Below, piece by piece: positions 19,048 through 27,324 of a DNA stretch of 64,000 nt (the first letter of the stretch is position 1; each line of letters starts with the position of its first letter). The notes beneath the pieces were generated by a model that was not told where the DNA came from, did no database searches, and saw nothing but the letters and a program-made list of their open reading frames with translations. Where the stretch lies: NCBI RefSeq assembly GCF_012726175.1, contig NZ_JAASAD010000014.1, positions 79,004 to 143,003 on the forward strand. Reading direction: 5' to 3'. Source of the stretch: Micromonospora sp. HNM0581 (GTDB lineage: Bacteria > Actinomycetota > Actinomycetes > Mycobacteriales > Micromonosporaceae). The translations under genes were made by a program, and so were the position numbers.

Positions 19048-20343
19048 TCATCGCCGGGCGGGGGCTTCGGGGATGGTGTCCGACTTGGCAGGATCTGGGT
19101 GAAATATGCGGGAGTCGTGGCGTACCGGGAGGATGACCAGCAACACCAGGCAGAGCCACACGTACGTGTTGCGCAGCAGGAACTCCCACGGACTGTCGGT
19201 GGGTGACGGCGTGATCCCCCAGTCGTGGAAGGACACCACGCCGTACACCACGATCGCGATGACGGCGACGGTGAGGAGCATCAGTCGGCGACGTCGGCGG
19301 GCCCCGGCACCGGTACGCGGATCGGTGCCCAACGCCGCGTCGGCCAGTATCACCACCGCCGGAATGAACCAGTAGATGTGGTGCGTCCAGGTGATCGGGC
19401 TGACCAGCGCCGCCACCAGACCGGTGAGCGTCAGCCCGGTCAGCGCGTCACCGGAGTGTGCCGCCCGCACCGCCCGCCACAGCCCGTATCCGCTCACCGC
19501 CGCGACCAGCAGCAACCAGATCACCCGGCTCGGCTCCTCCGGGGCGGTGAGCCGGCTCAATAGTCCGAACAGCGACTGGTTACCGGTGTAGTCGGTACGA
19601 CCGACCCGGTCGGTGGCCCACAGTTCGTGCGTCCAGAACCGCCATGAATCACCGGGCGCGACCGCTGCGGCGAGCAGCGTCGCGCCGGCCGCGGTGACAC
19701 CGGCCGCCACCGCCGCCCGCCACCGCCGAGTGGCCAGCAGGTAGATCACGAAAATGGCCGGGAACAGCTTGAGCGCCGCCGCCAACCCGACGCCGACCCC
19801 GGCCCAGCGGCTATCCCGGGGTACGGCGAACAGCAGGTCGGCCAGGATCAGCACCACAAGCAGCATGTTGATCTGCCCGAAGGTGATCGTCTCCCGGGTG
19901 CTCTCCACGCCGAGCACCAGCAGCACGCCCACCGCGAGCGTGAACAGGCGGGGCAGGTGATGCCGGCGGATCACCGGGTCGAGAAGCCACTTCGTGGTGA
20001 TCACCACGCCGAGCACAGTCAGACCGGTGAAGATCGTCACGGTGGCGCCCAGTCGGAGCCAGGAGAACGGGAGCAGCAACAGGGCGGCGAACGGCGGGTA
20101 GGTGAAGTACAACTCACCCTGCACCCGGTCAGGCTGCATGTAGTCGTACAGCGGATTACCGGCGGCCCACCAGTCCATGGCCGCGATGTAGATCTTCAGG
20201 TCGAAGAAGTTGTGGGTGATCCCGGGCAGGTAGAGGGCCGGTAGCGCCGCCGCCAACGCCAAGGCTCCCACGATCCGGCGGACCGTACGGCTCCCCGGGT
20301 CGTCCAAGTCGACGCAGGGCGGTGTGACGGGTTCGGCGGGCAC
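19048..20343 (-). CDS. GT87-family polyprenol-phosphate-mannose alpha-mannosyltransferase
   Basis: 431 residues, about ten to eleven membrane helices, GT-C fold (DUF2029/GT87). The first outer loop contains NFFDLKIYIAAMDWW with the family aspartate, followed by YFTYPPFAALL. In actinobacteria such enzymes add mannose from polyprenyl-phosphate-mannose to lipomannan-type glycolipids on the outer membrane face. Start GTG 20343 is supported by TAGGGT 7 nt upstream; the longer open frame would run antisense through the orn start. Acceptor not determinable from the sequence. Confidence 0.85.
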   Translation of the reverse strand: MPAEPVTPPCVDLDDPGSRTVRRIVGALALAAALPALYLPGITHNFFDLKIYIAAMDWWAAGNPLYDYMQPDRVQGELYFTYPPFAALLLLPFSWLRLGATVTIFTGLTVLGVVITTKWLLDPVIRRHHLPRLFTLAVGVLLVLGVESTRETITFGQINMLLVVLILADLLFAVPRDSRWAGVGVGLAAALKLFPAIFVIYLLATRRWRAAVAAGVTAAGATLLAAAVAPGDSWRFWTHELWATDRVGRTDYTGNQSLFGLLSRLTAPEEPSRVIWLLLVAAVSGYGLWRAVRAAHSGDALTGLTLTGLVAALVSPITWTHHIYWFIPAVVILADAALGTDPRTGAGARRRRRLMLLTVAVIAIVVYGVVSFHDWGITPSPTDSPWEFLLRNTYVWLCLVLLVILPVRHDSRIFHPDPAKSDTIPEAPARR

Positions 20344-20350
20344 GGGGAAG

Positions 20351-20356
20351 ACCCTA
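20351..20356 (-). promoter_or_regulatory. -10 element for the GT87 gene
   Basis: TAGGGT (minus strand), 7 nt before GTG 20343; leaderless-type spacing. Divergent to the orn promoter about 50 bp away. Confidence 0.45.
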
Positions 20357-20404
20357 GCGGTCGGTGACCGTGGCGGCGCGGAGCCACGAGACTTGGCCTG
20401 CGCG

Positions 20405-20410
20405 TAGGCT
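20405..20410 (+). promoter_or_regulatory. -10 element for orn
   Basis: TAGGCT, 6 nt before the orn GTG; leaderless-type spacing. Confidence 0.45.
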
Positions 20411-20416
20411 GTCCCG

Positions 20417-21007
20417 GTGGCTGATCTTCTCGTCTGGATCGACTGTGAGATGACCGGGCTGGACCTCGGCGGCGACAAGCTGATCGAAGTCGCCGCGCTC
20501 GTCACCGACCCCGACCTCAACGTGCTCGGAGACGGTGTCGACGTGGTGATCCACGTCGACGACGCCGCACTGGACGCGATGCCGGAGATCGTCCGGACGA
20601 TGCACGGAAAGTCGGGGCTGACCGAGGAGGTGCGCCGCTCCACCGTCACCCTGGCCGAGGCGGAGGAGCGGGTGCTCGACTACGTCACCAGGCACGTCAA
20701 GGATCCGCGTACCGCCCCGCTCTGCGGCAACTCGATCGCCACCGACCGCGGCTTCATCGCCCGCGACATGCCACGCCTCGACGCACACCTGCACTACCGC
20801 ATGATCGACGTTTCCTCGATCAAGGAACTGTGCCGCCGCTGGTACCCCCGGGTGTACTTCGGTCAGCCGCAGAAGGGACTGGCGCACCGCGCCCTGGCCG
20901 ACATCCGGGAGAGCATCCGGGAGCTGGAGTACTACCGGCGCACCATCTTCGTCCCCCTGCCCGGCCCCGACGTGGAGAGCGCCAGGGCCATCGCCGCCGA
21001 CCTCTGA
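20417..21007 (+). CDS. orn: Oligoribonuclease
   Basis: 196 residues; 3'-5' exonuclease that degrades 2-5-nt RNAs and pGpG. DEDDh motifs: WIDCEMTGLD (Exo I) at residue 8, CGNSIATDRGFI (Exo II) near 103, and HRALADIRESI (Exo III, catalytic His and Asp) near 158. Length and motifs are standard. GTG start with a leaderless -10 in front. Monocistronic, followed by tRNA-His. Confidence 0.97.
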   Translation: MADLLVWIDCEMTGLDLGGDKLIEVAALVTDPDLNVLGDGVDVVIHVDDAALDAMPEIVRTMHGKSGLTEEVRRSTVTLAEAEERVLDYVTRHVKDPRTAPLCGNSIATDRGFIARDMPRLDAHLHYRMIDVSSIKELCRRWYPRVYFGQPQKGLAHRALADIRESIRELEYYRRTIFVPLPGPDVESARAIAADL

Positions 21008-21135
21008 CAGCCACCGCGAGGTACGGCCCGTCGACGGGCCGCGCCCCGGCGGCAACCCGCTGGACGGAGTCGCCCGTGGTGGGGGTATGATTTCCCCGCA
21101 CCCGCCCCGGGCATTCGACCGGGCGCGGCGGGCAT

Positions 21136-21210
21136 GGTGGCTGTAGCTCAGTTGGCAGAGCACCGGGTTGTGGTCCCGGTTGTCGTGGGTTCAATTCCCA
21201 TCAGTCACCC
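21136..21210 (+). tRNA. tRNA-His (anticodon GUG)
   Basis: The anticodon loop TTGTGGT has GTG. The encoded 5' G at 21136 can pair with C73 at 21210, the extra G-1:C73 pair specific to tRNA-His. D-loop AGCTCAGTTGGCAGAG and T-loop GGTTCAATTCC are clear. No encoded CCA. Confidence 0.95.
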
Positions 21211-21235
21211 GGCACGTGGATCTCATCCACAGCAG

Positions 21236-21266
21236 GTCAGGCCCCCTCGACCCGAGGGGGCCTGAC
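21236..21266 (+). terminator. Terminator hairpin after tRNA-His
   Basis: Perfect 14-bp stem GTCAGGCCCCCTCG / CGAGGGGGCCTGAC with an ACC loop, 25 bp after the tRNA. Confidence 0.85.
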
Positions 21267-21325
21267 GCGTCGTGGGGGACCTGTGGGGGCGGCCTCCGAC
21301 CGGGCAGAGACCGCCGCGCCGGCGT

Positions 21326-22582
21326 TCAGGCGGTGGGGGTTCCGCTCGGCGCCACGCCCGGGTCGGACCCCACCGGCTCGTACGGCAGGGCGCTGCCCTT
21401 GACGTACTCCTCCCAGCTGATGTTCCAGTCGGTCCAACCGTTACCGAGCTGGAGCTTGCGTTCGGTGCCCTTGACGACGATCGGGTCACCGACCTTCGTG
21501 TTGTCGAACAGCCAGGCGCCGTTGGCCATCGACACGTTCACGCAGCCGTGTGAGACGTTCGTCGTGCCCTGCTGTCCCTCCGACCATGGTGCCGCGTGGA
21601 TGAACTCGCCACCCCAGGTGAGCCGCTGCGCATAGTCGATCTTCGTGCGGTAACCCTCGTCCGGGCCCAACTCCTCGAACGTGTCGAAGACCGTCTTGCG
21701 CAGCTTCTCCATCACCACCATGGTGCCGCTCGAGGACGGCGTGCTCTTCTTGCCCAGGCTCACCGGGATCGTCTTGACCTTCTCACCGCCCCGGGTGACG
21801 ACCATCTGCTTGGTCCGGTTGTCCACAGTCATCACCAGCTCCGGGCCGACGGCGATGTCGACGGTCAGGTCGGCCCGGCCGTACCAGCCGTCACCGAGCG
21901 GCAGCCCACCCGCCTGCACCCGGTACGACACCTTGCTGCCGGCCTGCCAGAACTCTTTCGGCCGGTACCGGATCTCGGTGGGGCTCACCCAGTGCCAAAT
22001 TCCCTCCTGAGCCGGCTCCGAGGTCACCGTCATCCGCCGTTGCAGGTCGGCACGATACTCCTCGGGAATTGCCCGACCGAACTTCACGATCAGCGGCATG
22101 GCCACCCCGACCGTCTGGTCGTCGCCGAGGAAACTGCTGACCCGTACCTGGTTCTCCGGCTGCTCCATCACAGTGAAAGCACTGGTCGCGGTCACCGGAA
22201 CGCCGTCGTCGCCGGTCGCGGTGACGGTCGCGGTGTACGCGGCACCGTAGGTCAACGCCTTCGCCGGCAGCCAGCTGGTGCCGGCTGCGTCGAGACTGCC
22301 CTCGACCGTCGCGCCATCGGCGTCGGTCAACTCGACCGTGACGTCCTCGGCCTGTTCGGTGGCGAAGGTGATCTCCGTCGACGCCGGCACATCGTTGGCG
22401 TCCGCCGCCGGCTCACTGATGCTGACCGTCGCCTTCGCCGCCGGCTGATCAACTCCGTCCTGCCACCCCGGCCCCTCGTCGCCGTCCCCACCGCCGGTGC
22501 AGGCGGAGGTCAACGCCAACGTCACGGCGAGCAAGCCCGCTGCGAGCAGCCGCCGCCGGTTGCGCTGGTCCCGAACTCGCAT
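21326..22582 (-). CDS. Lipoprotein L,D-transpeptidase
   Basis: 418 residues. Lipoprotein signal ending LTSAC with acylated Cys28. Two Ig-like beta domains (about 50-145 and 145-250) precede the YkuD catalytic domain (about 250-390). The catalytic motif is VSHGCVNVS near residue 350, with the upstream HAAPW histidine. This is the LdtMt2-like architecture that makes 3-3 cross-links in actinobacterial peptidoglycan and binds carbapenems. Closely related to the gene directly upstream, which looks like a tandem duplicate. Confidence 0.94.
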   Translation of the reverse strand: MRVRDQRNRRRLLAAGLLAVTLALTSACTGGGDGDEGPGWQDGVDQPAAKATVSISEPAADANDVPASTEITFATEQAEDVTVELTDADGATVEGSLDAAGTSWLPAKALTYGAAYTATVTATGDDGVPVTATSAFTVMEQPENQVRVSSFLGDDQTVGVAMPLIVKFGRAIPEEYRADLQRRMTVTSEPAQEGIWHWVSPTEIRYRPKEFWQAGSKVSYRVQAGGLPLGDGWYGRADLTVDIAVGPELVMTVDNRTKQMVVTRGGEKVKTIPVSLGKKSTPSSSGTMVVMEKLRKTVFDTFEELGPDEGYRTKIDYAQRLTWGGEFIHAAPWSEGQQGTTNVSHGCVNVSMANGAWLFDNTKVGDPIVVKGTERKLQLGNGWTDWNISWEEYVKGSALPYEPVGSDPGVAPSGTPTA

Positions 22583-22707
22583 GGTGTCCTCACAGTCGTG
22601 GTCCGCTGCCCGTCCCCATCACTGACGCACCGGTTCACGTACCCGTCGCGGCGAGTGAACCGAAACACGTGGAGCAAGATGTCAGGATAGTGACATCTTT
22701 GATCGGG

Positions 22708-23952
22708 TTACAGGGCCGGACCGGCGCCACCGTCCGGGACCGGCAGTGCACTGCCCTTCACGAACTCCGACCAGCTCAAACTCCACGCGGTCCACCCGTT
22801 ACCCGCCGCCAACCTGCGCTCGGTGCCGGTGATGGTGATCGGATCACCGATCTTCGTACGCTGGAAGAGCCAGCGCGCGTCGGCCAGCGAGACGTTCACA
22901 CAGCCGTGGGAGACATTGCGCTCCCCTTGGACATTCTCCGACCAGGGCGCCGCATGGATGTACTCGCCGCCCCAGGTGAGCCGCTGGGCGAACTGGATGT
23001 CGGTGACGTACCGATTCTCCGGATCCGGGTCGTCCATCGTGTCGAAGACAGTTTCTTCTTTCTTCTCCATCACCACGAACGTGCCACTCGATGACGGAGT
23101 CTTCTTCTTGCCCAAACTCACCGGCAGCGTCTTGACCAACCGCCCGTCCTCGTACACCCGCATCTGCTTGTCCGAGTTGGTCACCTTCATCTCGAAGGCC
23201 GACCCGATCTTGGCGGAGGCGTTGCGGTCCACATTACCGAAACGGCCGTTACTCAGCGGAATGCCAGCAAGCGCGATGCGTACGGTGAGCGTGGTGCCGG
23301 CCTTCCAGTACTCCGGCGCCCGGTAGTACGCCTGCGTGCCGTTGCTCACCCAGTGCCAGGCCCCCGGCTGCGGCGGGTCGGTCTGTACGAACATTCGCGC
23401 CTGCACCTTGGCCCGGTCCTGCACCGGGATGCCCGGGTGAAACTCCGCCACCACCGGCATCGCCACCCCGTACGTCCGGTCGTCGAACAGGTACAACCCA
23501 GAGGTGATCATCGAGCCCGGCTTGGCCATCGTGGTGAACGTGCTGGTGCCCTCGCTCACCGCCCCGTCCGGCCGGATAGCGGAAACGGTGGCGGTGTAAC
23601 TGGTCGACCACTTCAAAGGTGCCGACGGAACCCACGAAGACCCGTCCGTACGCAGTTTGCCCTCGACCTGCTCGCCGTCCTCAGCCTTCAAGACGACCCG
23701 CGACACTTCACCGCCGTCCGGAAGCGCCGCGCTGATCTCCACGCTCACCGGCCGATCCTTCGCCCCATCGGCCGGGCTCACCGTCAACGGTGGGCCACTC
23801 GGCGCGCCCCCTGCCGCCGTCTCGACCGATCCGGGTGTCTGACCAGGTACGAACTCGGCTGCTGTCCGCTCCTCGCCGCAGCCCGACAACGCCAGCGACG
23901 CCACCAGCCCCAGGACGCCCAGCAACGCCCCGGTTCGCCCGAACCTGACCAT
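22708..23952 (-). CDS. Lipoprotein L,D-transpeptidase (tandem paralogue)
   Basis: 414 residues from ATG 23952. Lipobox ALSGC with Cys25. Same layout as its neighbour: two Ig-like domains, then a YkuD domain with HAAPWSENVQGERNVSHGC near the C-terminus. The two proteins share long blocks (SLGKKxTPSSSGT, QRLTWGGExIHAAPW, GWTxWxxSWxEFVKGSALP), so they arose by duplication. A longer open frame to 24015 starts without a signal peptide and is less likely. 125 bp separate the two genes, so each may have its own promoter. Confidence 0.93.
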   Translation of the reverse strand: MVRFGRTGALLGVLGLVASLALSGCGEERTAAEFVPGQTPGSVETAAGGAPSGPPLTVSPADGAKDRPVSVEISAALPDGGEVSRVVLKAEDGEQVEGKLRTDGSSWVPSAPLKWSTSYTATVSAIRPDGAVSEGTSTFTTMAKPGSMITSGLYLFDDRTYGVAMPVVAEFHPGIPVQDRAKVQARMFVQTDPPQPGAWHWVSNGTQAYYRAPEYWKAGTTLTVRIALAGIPLSNGRFGNVDRNASAKIGSAFEMKVTNSDKQMRVYEDGRLVKTLPVSLGKKKTPSSSGTFVVMEKKEETVFDTMDDPDPENRYVTDIQFAQRLTWGGEYIHAAPWSENVQGERNVSHGCVNVSLADARWLFQRTKIGDPITITGTERRLAAGNGWTAWSLSWSEFVKGSALPVPDGGAGPAL

Positions 23953-24140
23953 CCCCACCCCTGTCCGTTGCGCATCTGGCAAACATCGTGCCGCATCGCT
24001 GTCGCCCGGCATCACCCCGGTCCCGTACTTTGCGAAGCAAATTCGCCAAATGTCCGGAATGCTTGACCGAAGGGGGGACCCGGGGATCGGATTGGAACCC
24101 GGTTCAAGGTGCGTGCTAGTGTTCCCCTCGTTGTCAGCGA

Positions 24141-24216
24141 GCGCCGCTAGCTCAACTGGCAGAGCAGCGGACTCTTAATCCGCGGGTTCGGGGTTCGAGT
24201 CCCTGGCGGCGCACCA
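24141..24216 (+). tRNA. tRNA-Lys (anticodon CUU)
   Basis: 76 nt with encoded CCA; anticodon loop CTCTTAA, D-loop AGCTCAACTGGCAGAG, T-loop GGTTCGAGTCC, acceptor GCGCCGC pairing with GCGGCGC. It borders the accessory island that follows and may be its attachment site. Confidence 0.96.
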
Positions 24217-24224
24217 ACGAGCAA

Positions 24225-24275
24225 GGCCCTGACCTGGCAGAACTCTGCCAGTCGGGGCCTTTTTCGCCTACGGCG
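24225..24275 (+). terminator. Intrinsic terminator after tRNA-Lys
   Basis: Inverted repeat GGCCCTGACCTGGCAGA facing CTGCCAGTCGGGGCC (a few mismatches), followed by TTTTT at about 24260-24264. A rare T-run terminator in this GC-rich DNA. Confidence 0.8.
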
Positions 24276-24476
24276 ATGGTGGGTGGTCGCTCGGTGGGTG
24301 CTCGGGAGCCGCTGGACCGGGATGGCGTTGCCCGGGACGCGTCGTTGTTTCGTGGACGCCTGCGCTCATCGTCACTTCTGAGGTGGCCAGCCCGCGTCGG
24401 CCCTTCGGGGTCGTTGGCGCATCCGCTTCGTCCAGGGGCACGGGGCAGCACCCACGCGGGGACGATCATTGGCGAT

Positions 24477-24482
24477 TACGCT
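24477..24482 (+). promoter_or_regulatory. -10 element for the DUF4326 gene
   Basis: TACGCT followed by GGCGGC and the GTG start, giving a leaderless layout. The same 12 bases stand before the Phd-like gene at 27091. Confidence 0.4.
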
Positions 24483-24488
24483 GGCGGC

Positions 24489-24785
24489 GTGGGGGGACAG
24501 CCGCGGGTTCGTGTGCAGGGGGACCTCTATCACCCCGTGGTGCCGCCGGGTGCTGTGTACGTGGGGCGGCAGGGGTTCGGGTTGCGGCGTTCTCCCTGGG
24601 CCAATCCGTTCAGCATGCGAAAGCATGATCGGGCGGAGGCGTTACGTCTCTATCGGCAGTGGCTTGTGGGGCAGCCGGCCCTTGTTGACCGGGCGCGTCG
24701 GGAACTCACGGGGAAGCAGTTGGCGTGCTGGTGTCGGGTCGAGGATGCGTGCCATGCCGACGTGCTGGCCGACGTCATTGGTTGA
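24489..24785 (+). CDS. DUF4326 domain protein
   Basis: 98 residues from GTG 24489. DUF4326 features: VYVGRQGFGLRRSPWANPF followed by ALRLYRQWL and a C-terminal LTGKQLACWCRVEDACHADVLADV with three cysteines that may bind metal. The domain is common in phages and mobile elements; its function is not established. No Shine-Dalgarno is seen, but a TANNNT box six nt upstream suggests a leaderless message, and that decides this start over the longer frame open from 24276. First gene after tRNA-Lys; convergent with and overlapping the next gene by 11 bp. Confidence 0.8.
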   Translation: MGGQPRVRVQGDLYHPVVPPGAVYVGRQGFGLRRSPWANPFSMRKHDRAEALRLYRQWLVGQPALVDRARRELTGKQLACWCRVEDACHADVLADVIG

Positions 24786-25665
24786 CGTGCAGCCGGTACC
24801 GGGCGGTGGGCCGTCTCGGTGCGTAGACGCCGCCGATGCTGAAGGACTGCGGTCTTGCCGCTTGGTTGCCTACGTAGAAGGCGACGTCGCGGTCGGTGGC
24901 GCAGAGCTGGGTGAGGAACTTGTTTCTCAGGTGCTCCGCGGCCTCCGCGTCGGTGAGCTGGTCCAGGCGGCGTTGTAGGGCGACGAACTCCCAGTCCCAG
25001 AGTGTCTGCTGGTGACCGCGGCAATGCGGGTCTGCGCAGCGGTAGCGGTAGGCGCCGGTGAAGCGTGGTGCTTGAAGCGGGCTGCGCGTGGCCGGTTCCA
25101 GCAGGTCGAGCTGGTTGAGGTAGCCGGCGATCTTCTTGTGATCCTCCGTCGACCAGCCGGGGTGTCGCTTGATCTGAAGAGTCGAGATGTCTGCCACGCG
25201 GATCAGCGCGATCGATTGTGCGCTCGGGTCGTCGCGTGCCTGTTTGTTGAGTCGGCACATGGAGTCTTCGACGAGTGGATCGAGGAGGTTTCGACGCGAC
25301 TGCTGATCGGCGATGTGCCGCTCGGTGGTGATGGTGTCCACGATCGGCTTCCAGCTCTCGCGCCGCTGGTCTTGCCTGGCTGGCAGTGCATCGACGTGGA
25401 TGATGTCGTACTTGTGGAACGTGCCGTCGTCGTCGAGGTCCCGATAGTGGACCGGGTAGAGGCGAATCCAACCCGTCCAAGGCGGGTCTATGCCCAGTGC
25501 CCCGACGCAGACCGTCTCCCCGTACCGCGCGGAGGGGTTGGGTGCCGCTTTCACCGTGATCAGGAGGCGCAGTTTTGCTGGTCGTACCAGGACTGGCTTC
25601 GGTCTCGGATCTTCGTCGGTGCTCGGTCCCCACAACGGGAGCTGTTCCAACGGAATCACCCACAT
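24775..25665 (-). CDS. Unknown protein with C-terminal Cys/His knuckle
   Basis: 296 residues. I do not recognise a named family. The N-terminal third carries LLITVKAAPNPSARYGETVC and WIRLYPVHYRDL, with KYDIIHVDA next, a pattern I recall from conserved hypothetical proteins on mobile elements. The middle is charged (KPIVDTITTERHIA). The C-terminal third has YRCADPHCRGHQQTLWDWEF, a possible zinc knuckle (C-x4-C-x2-H) followed by a tryptophan-rich motif, suggesting nucleic-acid binding or nuclease activity. Codon use has more A/T at third positions than neighbouring core genes, in keeping with acquired DNA. Pairing with DUF4326 is convergent. Confidence 0.75.
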   Translation of the reverse strand: MWVIPLEQLPLWGPSTDEDPRPKPVLVRPAKLRLLITVKAAPNPSARYGETVCVGALGIDPPWTGWIRLYPVHYRDLDDDGTFHKYDIIHVDALPARQDQRRESWKPIVDTITTERHIADQQSRRNLLDPLVEDSMCRLNKQARDDPSAQSIALIRVADISTLQIKRHPGWSTEDHKKIAGYLNQLDLLEPATRSPLQAPRFTGAYRYRCADPHCRGHQQTLWDWEFVALQRRLDQLTDAEAAEHLRNKFLTQLCATDRDVAFYVGNQAARPQSFSIGGVYAPRRPTARYRLHVNQ

Positions 25666-26189
25666 CGCTAAATGCAGCTACCCAGACACATTTAGTTACA
25701 TAGACAGTCTCGCATTTGGGTGGAACGAGCGCTAGCCGGCAGGGGGCGAGGGGCAGCCTCGCGGCCGAACGTCGGCTCGCAGAACTCATCTGGCTTATCA
25801 CTATTAGTAACCGCCGACTCGGCGAGTGGCGCGCCATCGCCGGGGCCGGGAAGGCGGGTGTCTGGCATTTCTGGAGATCGGTGCCCGGTGCAGCGCTCTC
25901 CGTGGAGATCAACTTTCGGCGGCCCGGTTTGACCGCTTCGCTTCCTTCGTCCTTAGCTCTTCGGCTGATTCACTGAACAGTGATCTCCAAGATCGGCCCC
26001 AAAACCACGGTTTGGGTATGTGGGTGCTCGCGGGCCCGCCGACGCCTCGCTCAATGGCCCACGGCGGGCGTGGTCTCCGCTCGCGGCGGTCCCGGCTTGC
26101 GATCTTCCGGTCGGGGCATTGACCACTCTCTGTTACGGCTGCGGGAAACAGGATGTCGGACTGCCGATGTGCGGAGGGATCATCGGGGG
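25666..26189. other. Gene-poor 524-bp region with AT-rich promoter DNA
   Basis: No convincing gene. The first ~150 bp are clearly AT-richer than the surroundings (ATTTAGTTACATAGACA, CTTATCACTATTAGTAAC) and probably hold the promoter of the unknown minus-strand gene. Around 25997-26015 an imperfect inverted repeat CCCAAAACC / GGTTTGGG could form a hairpin. Short open frames here lack coding character. Confidence 0.6.
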
Positions 26190-26987
26190 ATGGTTGACCA
26201 GGGTGCCACGCGGCAGCTGTCTCCGCGGCGGTGGCGGATCCTGTCGTACCTGGCACAGCACGGTTCCGCGTCGACGCTGGACGTGGCGCTTGTTTGTGCG
26301 GTGTCGCGGCTGACGGCTCACCGGGACCTGGTGTGGCTGCACGAGGCGGGACTGGCGAACCGCGAGCGTTCGCCGGAGGACCGGACCCACACCTGGTGGT
26401 ACGAGGTCACGGCCGAAGGGACGGAAGTGCTCCGGCGTGCTTTGACGGCGTCGGGGCGGCCGGTTCCGTTGCGGTTGGGTCAGCGGTCCTCCGGTGTGGC
26501 GGATGCCCTGCTGTTTCTGCCGTTGGTGGAGGTGTCGCGGCGCGACCCGGGGCGGTGCGAGTTGTTCCAGTGGCTGGCGATGATGGAGACCTCGGCGTGG
26601 TTGTGTCAGCACGACCTGGCGCAGTTGCGGGCCGATGGGTACGGCGTCTGGTTGCAGGACGGGCGGTGCCTGCGGTTCCTGGTCCACGTCGACCGTGGCC
26701 CGAGCGGCGGTGTCGTCGCTGAGCACGAGCGGTCGACGTCAGGTCTGGGTGGTCTGCTGGCGGGCTACCGGCGCGTGGACCGGCTGGTGCCGGTCGGGGC
26801 GGTTCTGGTGATCGCTCAGGACGCCGAGCGGGAGGAACGGTTGCGGGCCGACCTGCTCCGCGAGCCGCTGCGGAATGCTGCCGCCACGACCACTCAGCAG
26901 TTGTTGTACCGCCACTGGCCGGACGATCAGGTATGGCAGGTACCGGGCGAGAGTGGCAGGCGTCGCCTCATCGAGGTCGGATCCTGA
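26190..26987 (+). CDS. Replication-relaxation family protein
   Basis: 265 residues. N-terminal winged helix (about 10-75: PRRWRILSYLAQHGSASTLDVAL, SRLTAHRDLVWLHEAGL) followed by YEVTAEGTEVL and a larger alpha/beta domain containing CELFQWLAMMETSAWL and LRFLVHVDRG. This matches the replication-relaxation family encoded on actinobacterial plasmids and integrative elements; molecular function is poorly known. ATG 26190 has a G-rich stretch just upstream; the frame is open 210 nt further but that part lacks coding character. Marks this segment as element-derived. Confidence 0.82.
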   Translation: MVDQGATRQLSPRRWRILSYLAQHGSASTLDVALVCAVSRLTAHRDLVWLHEAGLANRERSPEDRTHTWWYEVTAEGTEVLRRALTASGRPVPLRLGQRSSGVADALLFLPLVEVSRRDPGRCELFQWLAMMETSAWLCQHDLAQLRADGYGVWLQDGRCLRFLVHVDRGPSGGVVAEHERSTSGLGGLLAGYRRVDRLVPVGAVLVIAQDAEREERLRADLLREPLRNAAATTTQQLLYRHWPDDQVWQVPGESGRRRLIEVGS

Positions 26988-27090
26988 CCGCACCACGTCA
27001 CGACGCCTCGACCACCGCCGACCTCCTGATCCTTACGAAGGCCAGCGGCGTGATGCTGGAGTCAGCGGCGTTGGGCTGCGGTGCTACCCC

Positions 27091-27096
27091 TACGCT
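27091..27096 (+). promoter_or_regulatory. -10 element for the Phd-like gene
   Basis: TACGCT, six nt before ATG 27103; leaderless spacing. Confidence 0.4.
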
Positions 27097-27102
27097 GGCG
27101 GC

Positions 27103-27324
27103 ATGAGGGAATCCAGCGCGGACCGGACTTACGCCACGCCTGACGACCTTCCGCTGTCGGCTGTGCTACCTGAACTACTGCGGAGCGTGCGTGAGGGCCA
27201 GATTGTCTACCTGAGTGAGCGGGACGAGCCCGTGGCCGCCGTCGTTCCTCTGGAGGTGGCGAGGGCGGGATTGGCGGCCTTGGGCAGGTCCGACGAGGGC
27301 CCCGATGACGGTCCTCTTCGGTAG
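27103..27324 (+). CDS. Phd/YefM-like antitoxin-type protein
   Basis: 73 residues with the Phd/YefM N-terminal DNA-binding fold: LSAVLPELLRSVREGQIVYLSERDEPVAAVVPLEV, the standard pattern in which a helix and a hairpin end in PVAAxVPL. Normally such proteins pair with a Doc or PIN toxin. Here the downstream gene is YdcF-like, and no toxin is visible, so it may be an orphan or serve only as a regulator. The stop TAG touches the next GTG start. Confidence 0.75.
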   Translation: MRESSADRTYATPDDLPLSAVLPELLRSVREGQIVYLSERDEPVAAVVPLEVARAGLAALGRSDEGPDDGPLR

